From contig JASPKZ010010272.1 in the NCBI GenBank assembly GCA_030220185.1, positions 5,009,501 through 5,073,500 of the forward strand: 64,000 bases of DNA. The letters run 5' to 3'. The number at the start of each line of letters is the position of its first letter. Positions within the stretch are counted from its first letter, which is position 1. Below, one piece after another: positions 33,301-45,300 of this stretch. The notes beneath the pieces were generated by a model, which ran no database searches, was not told the origin of the DNA, and saw only the letters and a program-made list of their open reading frames with translations. The position numbers and the translations under genes were made by a program. Source of the stretch: Diploptera punctata (Eukaryota; Arthropoda; Insecta; Blattodea; Blaberidae).

Positions 33301-36300
33301 AACGAGAGTGCTAGTGCATCAGACAGTTCTCGTATTGTAATGCGCCTATCATTTAATACCATTTCCCTCACTTGATCGATATTTTTATTGGTTTTGCTGG
33401 AAGTTGGTCGTCCCAGACGATTTTCATCCTTAACCGATGTCACACCCCTTTTAAATTTCGAAAACCACTCAAATGCTTGAGATTTGCATATTGCTTCCTC
33501 CCCATAAGCTGTTCTTAACATTTGATATGTATCTACATTAATGATCTACCTAAGCATATAGAAAAGCTCGAAACAAAAACCCTACTTTTTGCTGATGATG
33601 TTGTAATATGGGTCTCCAAACCGAAAAACCAAAGTCAACAATTAATAACCATAGCCCAACAATCACTAATACAGTTAGAGAATTGGACATCCCAGAACTT
33701 AATGAAGATAAATATACAGAAAACAAATTATCAACTATTTACATTAAGAAAGAAACCACTACCCATCACTCTGAAATTGGAGGGTGAATTATTAACTCAA
33801 ACACATGAAGCAAAATATTTAGGAATAACTCTGGACACAAAATTAACATGGAAGAAACACATGGAGAATATATGTACAAAGATAGAAACAAGGTTACCAT
33901 TATTAAAACGATTAGCAGGGAAAAAGTGGGGTTGCAACACACAAACCCTAAACACCTTCTACCAAATGTACATAAAACCTGTACTTCAATATTGTGAAGA
34001 AATCCTAGTAACTACTAAAGTGGAAAAAACTTAATAAATTGCAGAACCAAATCCTCCGCCTGATAACAGGAGCCGTTAAAACAACACCAATCACTGCCAT
34101 GCAAATCTTAACAAATAACCCAAACATAGCATTTGAAATTGAGAAAACAGCAGTCACACAGTATGAAAAATTTTTAAGGCTACCCCATAATAACTGGACC
34201 CAAAGAAAACCACAAGTATGTTTAAAATCTCAGCAAAGCTTCCTAAGCATTGTACAAGAAATCAAACAGAAATTGCAACTTCCACATTCAAAAGAAAATA
34301 TGCAGATGAGAAACAACCCTCTAGAATTTTTGGAAATTGAATATAACCTTCATTTAACAGAAGACATCAAGAAATCTGAAACTCCTCCATATATTTTAAA
34401 ACAAATGTCACTGGAAATAATAAATCTAAGATACCCAGCTCCTGAATGGATACATATTTTTACAGATGGCTCCAGCCTACCAAATGACGGTGGCACTGGT
34501 GCTGGTGCAGTATGTCCACTTTTTTCCTTTTATCGTAAACTAAACACAAATTCAACAAACTTTGATGGTGAAATTCTAGCAATTTTCTTAAGTTTACAAA
34601 ATCTTTTATATCACATCCAAAAATTTACAAAAGTTGTAATTCTATGTGACTCCAAAGCAGCCATTCTCGCTATAACACGAGACACAACACCCAAAAGCAT
34701 CAAAATTATCGAATGTCACAAAATGATAAAACAGTTATCCCGTCTACATAAAAAAGTTGTACTTCAATGGATTCCGGCCCATTGTGGAGTGACAGGCAAT
34801 GAAATAGCCGATTTTCTAGCCAAGAAGGGTAGCAAAATTGTTTCAAACCCAACTTCTACTCCAGTTTCCTTTCACTCTATCAAAAGAATTATCTCAAATA
34901 AATACATCAATAAACTTAGAGAAGAATACACCACCAAAACATCTGGAAAGGAATGGGAAAATCTACAAGCTTATGACATTACTACATTACAAAGAAAATC
35001 TGCAGTAGCAACATTCAGACTGCTAACGGGACATGACTGCTTGAATAAACACCTACACAGAATTGGCATAACAGATTCACCTAAATGCCCTTTTGCAATT
35101 TAAATGAAGATATGGAAAGAAACCATCTCCTCCGTTGTCCAGCTTTTGTAGAAGAGACCAGCCTTTCTGCTAAATATTGGAGTGCAAGAGAGCGAATGAT
35201 TTCATTATCAAGTGCTCGACATTAGATACCAACCAACCAACCAACATTTGATATGTTTCTGTTGCAGTTTTACCAAGTTTAAAGCAAAATTTGATGCATG
35301 TTCTTTGTTCCTCGTAATCCCGCATTGTTGCTACACAGAGAAATCGCCGCATGCACAAAACACGTCTTCACTTCAGAGCTTCTACCAGCATACTGCAAGG
35401 ACAGAGAAGGTCGTGCGACCCCTCAAATTCATCACAAGGAAATTCTGAGTGTACAGCCTGGGTGAAAATTAAAAACTCCTCAATGGCATAATTGTTTTGA
35501 AGCCATTCCGGAAACTTATTGATCACACCTCGTAAATTATATTTGAAGAGAAAAATTTTCGCCTAGACCGAGACTCGAACCCAGGACCCTTGGCTTTCCG
35601 GGCCAAGTGCTCTACCAACTGAGCTACCGAGACGAGTTACGATCTAGACGCAAATTTTTTCTCTTATATACGTTGTAATTCCCTATCGCCAAATGCTTTT
35701 GAAACCATTGCTTCTATCTTTGCAAATGGCAGCTTCTTAGTTAAGAAGACATTTATTGGGAATTTAACATTACTTTATAAAGCTAGTAAGGCTTCTAATG
35801 ATGTATCGGTCTAGGCGAAAATTTTTCTCTTCAAATATAATTTATCTTTCAGTGAGAAATGTTAAATCAATAATAAAAACATCATTAGAAGCCTTACTAG
35901 CTTTATAAAGTAATGTTAAATTCCCAATAAATGTCTTCTTAACTAAGAAGCCGCCATTTGCAAAGATAGAAGCAATGGTTTCAAAAGCATTTGGCAATAG
36001 GGAATTATAACGTATAAGGGAAAAATTTGCGTCTAGATCATAACTCGCCTCGGTAGCTCAGTTGGTAGAGCACTTGGCCCGGAAAGCCAAGGGTCCAGGT
36101 TCGAGTCTCGGTCTAGGCGAAAATTTTTCTCTTCAAATATAAATTATTTGACTAATAATTCATTCAATTATTGAGATTTAAAATTTAATACTGCAGAGTT
36201 GGCAATACACTGGTGATTAAAAACCCGATTTTTATGTAAATAGATAACTTTTTTTCTTTTGGTTAGAGATTAAAGACTTCAACTAAGAAAATAAACATGA

Positions 36301-39300
36301 TTCTGAACATTCTACATAAAACATATATTTTTGTAATATTTTTATATAAATACATATTTTTAATAGTTAGCTATAAAATACACAAATTATTGCTTTTTTT
36401 ATATTTGAAGAGAAAAATTATATACTCGGACTGGGGCTTGAACCCAGGACCTTTGGCTTTCTAGGCAAAGACTCTACCGACTGAGCTATCGGAGCAAGTT
36501 CCAATCTAAACACAAATTTTTCTCTTATATATCCTGTTAATTCCCTTTGCATCTATCTTGCAAATGGCAGCTTCTTTATTAAGAAGACATTTAATTGGGA
36601 ATTTTACATTACATTATAAAGCCAGTATGGCTTCTTTCAATGTTTTATTATTCATTTCATACATCTCAATGATATCTCTCTCAAACATCTCAATTTTTCT
36701 CTTCAAATATGATTTATCCATTATTGAGATGTATGAAATGAATAATTACTTTTTTTGTATTTGAAGAGAAAATGTTTTGCCCAGACTGAGACTCAAACCC
36801 AGGACCTTCGGCTTTCCGGGCCAAAAAAATGTTTCTCTTCAAATATAATTTATCCTTCAATGAGAAGTGTTAAATTAATAATAAAAATATTAATTACTTT
36901 TTTAGTTGTTTTAATTTTTAAATACACATAATAGGAGCCGATAGCAGTGAGGTGAGATAAGACAAATATTATCATTAATTATTAGGAAGGCCGAAGAAGC
37001 ATTGAAAGGCAGATCAGCCTATCAGGTACAGAATAGGTTAGAATGCTTAATCCTTAATAGAAATTTATGATAATTACAATGGTGTTACCATAATCAATAG
37101 TCACCTAATCTGTGACCTTTGTGGACATCAAAATTATCATAAGTAATGCCATGAGTGATTTCCAATTTATCTAGAGAATTTGGAAATCAAGAGTGGCATT
37201 TGTTAGGACTATTTAACGAATAAAATTAAGCTGTTTACTCACAAATCATTATTTAACTATAGTTATTTTAAAATATTTATATATTTAATGTAAATGGCGA
37301 TGTTTGAAAATAAATGAGAAGCGATAGGTACGCTTCATCTGCTTCTTTTGTTTATCACTGCAACCAGATCATACTATTTATTGCCAAAGGAACGCAATAT
37401 TGTAAGAATGCTCTCTAGTGGAAAAAAAATTAAACACTTCAAACTGTATATTAATTAATTTCTGATGTCGTATGATGTAAATATGACAATTATATTTTTC
37501 TGGATTGTTACCTGGGAAAAAATACATTTAAGAAAGTGCAAACAGTGGTTTCTTTTTTTGGTGGTACGATCAATTGCTACAAATGTTTTTATATTAACTC
37601 CTGCATGCAGCATGTGTTGACATTCATGCACTATATATACAATATGGTAATTATAACTAGAGCGAGGATTTTTATGAAATTTCATGTTTTAAACTATTGG
37701 TCAGAGAGCACTGAGACAAAGTATCTTTACATTTTATGATATGTAGAATCAAATAAGACCTTCATATTTTTTCATATTTCATAATATTTTGGCAAAATGT
37801 TCATATTTCTGTAAAAATTTAATATTCCTTCATATTTTTCAACTTTCAATTTTTTTAAATAAAATTTCTACTAAATCATTAGAAACATTTTTGGAGTGAC
37901 TGTAGTTTTGAAATGTTTTGACAATGTAATATGGTAGACAGCGAAAATTCCTAAGTATCCCATCTGGAACAAGATAAATAGATTTGATAAAAGAAAATAA
38001 TTGAAAAAAGGAGAGATGGAATACCAAGTGGAGGGTTTTGTCTGAAACTACAGGAAAAGAACAGGGATTTCCTAATCTGTAACAAGAACATGAATAAGTA
38101 GAATAACAATGTTAGAATAATAACCACCCACTCTTTTTTCTCAGGTAGAAACCTATTCCTTTTTGCTACCTAAGGACAGTCCTTATTTTATGAATGGATT
38201 ACAGTATTTAAATGTAGGTAAGACTGATGCTGCTAAACTTGAAGCTGTGCTGTGAAATAAGGTCTTGCTCCAAGTTTATGAAATTAGTAAAGTTCTTATA
38301 GGTAAGGGCAATATTATTCTCACTTACATCAAACTATCATATATGTAGTGCAGTACATGATTGCTCCCATATCATCATATGATGTGGAGCATACTTTTTG
38401 ATCGTACAAAATAATTCTGACAGACAGGCGTTAAAAAATATATAAAAAGTTCCTAACTGTGTATTATGAACAGAATTGATAATTTGATTATTCAAAGCAC
38501 ATGCATACATACTGTGCTCAGGCAAATTTCATGGAAAAAACTAATGTTAAAATAATTCTAACTACATTTCACTATGTTCATACGTGTAATGTATAGGATT
38601 AAAAATAATTGTAATTGCAAAGAGAGTTTTGAAATACTCCCTAGAATTATTTGTGGATTAATTTATTTTAACATCTTGTTTCTCCAAATATGACATATAG
38701 TACTTGGTCTACTGCGATGTGCAGGACATGTGGCACGAATGGGGAAATGAAAGACGTACATGGAAGCTTCTTGTAGGAAAACCAGAGGGAAATCGCCCAG
38801 TTGGTAGACCAAGAATGAAGTGGGAGAATAACATTAACCATGATTTGAGGGAAAGATTATATAGGGGATGATTGGAAAACATTGAGATAGGGATGTATGG
38901 AGAGCTTGTGTCCGTGCGGCCATGAACCTATGGGTTCGATTGTGCCAGTGAGTTAGTTAGGATTTGGTCTACGTGTGTTCTGATTCATCCAATTTAATGT
39001 TATTGTGACATTTACATATACTGGAATTCATAATCTTTATGCAAGATAAATAGAAGTCATCCAAACTGTACCTACTCTAAATTTTGTCAGAGGTATATTC
39101 GATGGAAGCAAGTTACAATGGTTACTATGTTTTGTTTTTTATTTATGTTTGGATTTCGTAATTAAATATCATTGGATAAATTAATTGATCGCATTTTATA
39201 TAAACCCAGTATTAATTTATTGAAATAAAGTGTCAAACTACAGGCTTGGGAGGCCCTTGGGATAGATGGATGTTGAGACTTCCACATTTCTAGAAAATCT

Positions 39301-42300
39301 CCAAGGGATGTCCACTGGGTTCTCAGTCCTGCGTGACGGCCCCTTTGCCCCAGAATATGTGTCTGGTACTCATTTAAAATTAAGAGCTGACTAGACTCTA
39401 GGGCTATGATGCCGCCAGAAGGTTTGGTCCAGCTAAAACCCTGACCCCATTGAGACTCAAACCCATGACCTTCCGACTTGTTAGCATGATTCCTCACACA
39501 ATATACTTCAATGTGAGCCATTAAAATTGCTTCAAATCACGAACATATTTTATTGATAAGAATCAATAAAACCTCATAATTGTAATCAAATGGTAAAGAG
39601 AAAAATTTTTAATATTATTATTTAATTTTAGGAAGTTATATTTTGAGGTTATTTTAATTATATTATTTTTGGTCTGGACATCTTACCTCAATATTAATGT
39701 TGATTTGTTCTTGGACATGTTTCAAAACAATTCTGTTTTATCGTCAGCTTTCCCAGACTTGAGGTAAGATGGCCAGACCAAAAATAATATAATTAAGAAA
39801 ATTTTTTGCCTGAACCGGGAATCGAACCCCGAACCTTCTGCTTTCCGTGCTGATGCTCTTAACCATTGAGTTAATCCACGCTTCCTTCCCATCCAAACAT
39901 AAATCCTTCGGGGTTCGATTCCCGGTTCAGGCATAAATTTTTCTCTTTACCATTTGATTACAATAATTTAGTAGTATACTTTAATATACTTATTTCAATC
40001 ATAGTAACAGCTTTAGCTTCTTAATATTAATTTAATAAAACCTCATAATGTTAAAAATTCCAAAATTTATTATATTAAATGATATTTTATATTCAGTCAG
40101 AAGTAATGAAAAATTAAATAAAATGGAAATACAGTGAAACTCTTGATTTCTTGTACTATAAAAAGGTCCTCTTGTCTCATTTATGTGCTTGTATGTATAC
40201 CCATAAATTATACAGGGCTTGTGTATATAAATACGTGTAAAAAGTTGAAAAAATAGTAGCTTCATAATATTTTTGTGTCCTAATTTTCATATTTTGTTAT
40301 TATGATTTCATATTTTAGTATAATTTTCTTCATATAATTCCTCGCTCTAATTATAACACTGATAAATATTTCGTGAAACACGACTCTGATTGGTTGTAAA
40401 ACAGAAATCATTGAAATGTGATTGGCCATTGAGTCCCATTCGGGGTATGAGTTAAATAGTCATTATTATTATTTATTGTAGATGATTAATTCAAAATTAC
40501 CTTCAGTCAATATTGTACTTGAAACACTGCCATCTGTCTTTTCTGCTTCAAGTTTGTTATCTGTTGTACTCTTAATGCTATTAATATCAGTAGCAGTTGG
40601 TGTGCCAAAATTTGCCTCAAAATCTGCAAAACCAGCTGATTCAAAATTAGCCCAACCACCTTCATCAGGCACTGTAGGACCAAGGGCAGGTGTAGGTTCA
40701 TTGGTATTGCCCCAAGGATCACTGGCATCCACAGCTACTGGGGCAACTGCTGCTTCACTTGGAACATCGGCTGTAGCCCATGCTGTAAATATGACAGAAA
40801 GTATACTAAAGTTTAAGAATTAAATTAATGTTTTTTATTACCTCACCTCATATCCTTTTTCTTCTAGACTGCAGTTTCGGAGCTTATCTCCATCATCAGT
40901 AGCCTCTGATCGACCGGTGTTATGTCGTTTCTTGGCAGTTTTCTTCTTCCTTCTATCGGCAGACCGATGAACATCTGGATCAATTTTGAAACTCCCGCAA
41001 ATTTAGACCTGATCCAGAGGTTCATCGGTCCACCAATAGAAGGAAGAAGAAAACTGCCAAGAAATGACATAACACCAGTCGACCAGAGGCTACTGATGAT
41101 GGAGATAAGCTCCAAAACTGCAGTCTAGAAGAAAAAGGATATGAGGTGAGATAATAAAAACATTCATTTAATTCTTAAATTAAACCTCATAGTGTTTTTT
41201 CCCTGTGAAAGTTAAATACTAAAGTTTACCTAAATAAATAATAAAAAAAAAGATCCACATTCAGAAAAACAAAGGAAAACTTATGAACTTCGAAATTCCC
41301 GCAAATTTTGACCTGATCCAGAGGTTCATCGGTCCAACAGAGGGAAGAAGAAGAGTTTCTTCCGATCGACATAACACCAGTCGCCAACAAAGTTCTGAGG
41401 ATGAGAAGTTACAGTCTCGAAATCGCGATCAACTTAGAAAATTTATATGAGGAGAGGTAAGAAACATTTAATTTCACCATAAATAATACCTCGTAATGTG
41501 AATTCCTAAAAAAGTAATACTAAAATTTGCTTCATATTATGTCACAATCATTACTTAATGAAATTATATATATATATATATAAAATAGTTAATACCTGGC
41601 ATGTGTTGCTATGCCTAAATAAATGAAATATTAATGGTTAATTAAATTATATGATATACACTGAGACAAACCAAACATGGTGGTTGCTAGTGAGTTTTTA
41701 ATTTCGAATTTCAGGTAAACCTCCACTTGTAAATTGTGGGATTTCGCTGACTTTTGGATAGTACATACCTCGGTTTATTTTAATAGGATATTCCAAGTTT
41801 TGTTGAAAAAAATCGAGAATTGCATTTTTTAAATTTTTGCTTCAGGTGAACTCCTACAACTAATGATTTTAGAACATAATAGATAACGGTTAAACAATTG
41901 CCGCATCTGAAACCCTGTCAATTATAAATTTTCACGAAGATCGGTTTAACGGTTTAGAAGTCTATAAAGAACGTAGAGACATATATATATATATATATAT
42001 TATTTTTCTTATCATACCATATTAAGCTTGCATTGCTCAATGTTAAACATTTAATTATAACATCGATAAAGCGTCACTGCTATAAAGTAAAAATATTCTC
42101 TTTAATTTGCTTACTTGTTATAGTCAGCTACTAGATGGCAGTGAAGACTGAGTTCTCGCGACATCTAGTAATAATGGAGAATATAATACATATATAAGAA
42201 GGATAAGTGTTTGAATTGGATTCGCCTGGTGGTGTAATGGATAACACGCTGAGGTACAGACTCAGAGTTCCGGGTTCGAATCCTGTCCAGGCATTTATTT

Positions 42301-42311
42301 TTCTTATCATA

Positions 42312-42360
<49 letters not shown>

Positions 42361-45300
42361 TTTGATCAGGAACAATTATTTTTATTTTAATTAATAAAAA
42401 TCATAATACTTACCATCTGTAGAATCCACTTCCATGTGCACTTCCTCTCGACCTTCAGGACCAGCTCTCTCCTCTTCATCTGAACTACTGTTACCCCCAT
42501 CATCTTCTCCTTGCCAAACTCTTTAAAAAATATACATTTGTTCATGTGAGCACTCATATAAAACATAAATTCAATATTTTGACTTTCCAGAATTGGATAT
42601 AGTTTTATTTTAGAAAGAAAAATGATTTAACTTTTACAGGAATTAATCACTATAAGGTTTAATTTATGATAAAATCAAATGTTTCCTACCTCTCCTCATA
42701 TAAATCTTCTAAGTAGATCGCGATTTCGAGACCATAACGGTCTCATCTTCAGTACTATTTTGACAACTGATGTTATGTCGATCGGAAGAAACTCTTCTAC
42801 TTCCCTCTGTTGATGGACTGATGAACCTCTGGATCAGGTCAGAATTTGCAGGAATTTCGAAGTTCATAAGTTTTCCTTTGCTTTTCTGAATGTGGATCTT
42901 TTCCCAAACCACGAGTTCCTTATGTTTATCTATTTGTTTAATTAAAATGGCTTTTGATTCAATTAAATGTTTTTTGGACCAAGCATGAGCAGCTACTGCT
43001 GACTTTTCCACTTCTCCATTTTTTGATGTTTCTAAGATGTTCTTTCACCCTTGTTTTCAAATTTCTGTTTGTTTTTCCAATTGAAGAAGAACAAATTAGG
43101 AATTTATCAGATCAAATGCAGGGATTGTGACAAAATTTATATTGGAAAAACAAAAAAGAAATTTGAAAACAAGGGTGAAAGATCATCTTACAAACATAAA
43201 AAACGGAGAAGTGGAAAAGTCAGCAGTAGCTGCTCATGCTTGGTCTGAAAAACATTTAATTGAATCAAAAGCCAGTCTAATTAAACAAATAGACAAACAA
43301 AAGGAACTCACGGTTTGGGAAAAGATCCACATTCAGAAAAAACAAAGGAAAACTTATGAACTTTGAAATTCCTGCAAATTCTGACCTGATCCAGAGATTC
43401 ATCGGTCCACTAACAGAGGGAAGAAGAAGAGTTTCTTCCGATCGACAAAACATCAGTCACCAAAATAGTACTGAAGATGAGACCGTTACGGTCTAAATCG
43501 CTATCTACTTAGATGATTTGTACGAGGAGAGGTAAGAAACATCTGATTTTACCATAAGAAAAATTATGTTTGAACCTGGAGTCAAACTCCAGACCTCTGA
43601 CTCTATACATCAGTGTAATAACAGTTACACCATTCGAACTTCCGATAGGAACGTAAAATTTCTTTCCACTTATACAATTGTCCTTTCATCCGAAGGCCGA
43701 TAGCCATTGCTATCAACAATGCCATCTCATGACTTCCATTCAAAGTATTTCTATTGGGAATTTAAACATTACTTTTAAGCAGTAAAGCTTATTATTTTGA
43801 TGTTATATCTTAAATTAACACTTTCCACAACTGCATAGTTTTATTTTAGAAAGAAAAATTACTTTCGATCTAGGAGTCAAACCCAATGCATCCATGTTTT
43901 CAAAGAGAAAAAAAATCATAAGTGATGGTGGTTTCAGCACTTCTATAGTTTTTCCTACTGCTGAACCAATTTTGGAAATAACAAATGTATTTACTTAGGC
44001 TTTCACGGCCTGACATCATTTCACAAACTGGAGATACATCCCAGTAAATGGTATAAATAAGGCAGGCAGTGGACGAGAGAGCCAGTCTCAAGCCAATCCT
44101 TGAGGAAGTCAGACACTTTTGGCTAAAGTCGGGGATTTTTAAACCTCATGATCACGCCAACAAGCCTGGAAGATATCTCCAAATTGTGATAAAAATGTAT
44201 TATTTTATGAAGAGAAAATTTTTATTTGGACCCGGAATTGAACCCAAGATCTCTGGATTTTTGCATTAGCACAATGAATATTATGCTATCTAGGCTTCTT
44301 AGTTCAAATAGAAAATTTTCTCTCTCTCTTTTCTCAATTTTTCTTTTTCTAATTTAAGAAAGAAAAATTAATGCTTGAATCCTGGACCCCTAGTTCTACG
44401 TACTAGTGTGCTGTCCAATTACACCATTCAAACGACGATACAAACATTAACATTTTTTTAAAAATACAATAGGAAGTAACATTAAGAGGTTTGTTTAATA
44501 ATTAAAACATTTTGTCTGTTCATTCTTACCTCTTAAGAGTTGTTTTTGTTGAACATATGTTTCAGAGCTTCTTAGCCCCATCATCAGCGATTACAAACTC
44601 AGCACCTGTAATCGCTGACGATGGGGCTAAGAAGCTCTGAAACATATGTTCGACAAAAACAACTCTAAGAGGTAAGAATGAAGAGACAAAATGTTTTAAT
44701 TACTAACACTTCTTTCAACTTATACAATTTTCATAATTGGACAGCACACTAGTACGAAGAACTAGGGGTCCAGGGTTGAAATCCTGATTCAAGCATTAAT
44801 TTTTCTTTCTTAAATTAGATTCTATCCAGAATTGGAAAATGTTAATTTAAATAGAAACATCAAAAATTTTGATGTTTTTAATATCAATTTAACATTTCTC
44901 AATGAAAGATAAATTAAATTTGAAGAGAAAAATTCTCGCCCAGGACCGGGACTCTAACACCCTGGTGACCCTTTGTCTTTCTCCCTTTCCCCTTTCTCTC
45001 CCGCACTGAGCTACCAAGGCGAGTTACGATCTAGACTCAAATTCTTCTGCTTATATACTTTGTACTTCCCTATCGCCAAAAATTGCTTTTGAAACCATTG
45101 TTTCTATCTTTGCAAATGGCGGCCTTCTTAGTTAAGAAGACATTTATTGGAAATTCACCATTACTTTCCACAGCCAGTAAGGGCCCTAATGATTTTTTTT
45201 AATATCAATTTTAACATTTATCAATGAAAGATAAATTAAATTTGAAGAGACAAATTCTCGTAATCCCAGACCTTGACTCGAACCCGGGACCCTTGGCTTT

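Larger units (their letters stand above)
32434..36140. mobile_element. Head-to-head tRNA-like element carrying a mariner, 13-bp TSD
   Basis: TSD AAATTATTTGACT at 32421-32433 and 36141-36153. The minus-strand unit (TTATTGATTTAACATTTCTC..GAAAGATA, then from 35533 body 35561-35633 and downstream) is joined near 35803 to a plus-strand unit with body 36047-36118. The mariner sits between AGATA and TAAATTATATTT of the left unit. Confidence 0.88.
40816..41215 (+). mobile_element. Palindromic PLE-tail element, 13-bp TSD, near a splice acceptor
   Basis: TSD ATACTAAAGTTTA at 40803-40815 and 41216-41228. Arms (AAGAATTAAATTAATG..TTATTACCTCACCTCATATCC and complement) each contain the PLE ORF end (FETPANFDLIQRFIGPPIEG) and a hammerhead. 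The right end carries AACCTCATAGTG..CCTGTGAAAGTTAA, which the left end lacks. Confidence 0.92.
42640..43550. mobile_element. Large PLE palindrome including GIY-YIG domain
   Basis: Left arm (-) 42650-43060 and right arm (+) 43095-43545 are about 90 percent alike. Each runs from the endonuclease (KNGEVEKSAVAAHAWSEKHLIES) through WEKIHIQK, FEIPANSDLIQRFI and the hammerhead to the GAGGAGAGGTA tail. The right arm extends further 5' (LGIYQIKCRDCDKIYIGKTKK, 43094-43157), so the centre lies in the GIY-YIG coding region. Confidence 0.88.
44348..44819. mobile_element. tRNA-like palindrome enclosing a PLE-tail palindrome
   Basis: Outer arms AATTTAAGAAAGAAAAATTAATGC plus antisense body (GAATCCTGGACCCC..GTGTGCTGTCCAATTA) / the complement at 44737-44819. 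Inner palindrome 44465-44710 with arms CATTCTTACCTCTTAAGAGTTG..GAGCTTCTTAGCCCC and one hammerhead per arm. Confidence 0.8.

Noticed and set aside
40482..40823. Plus-strand 113-codon frame
   Set aside because: It is the antisense shadow of the PPP6R DPWG/WANF exon.
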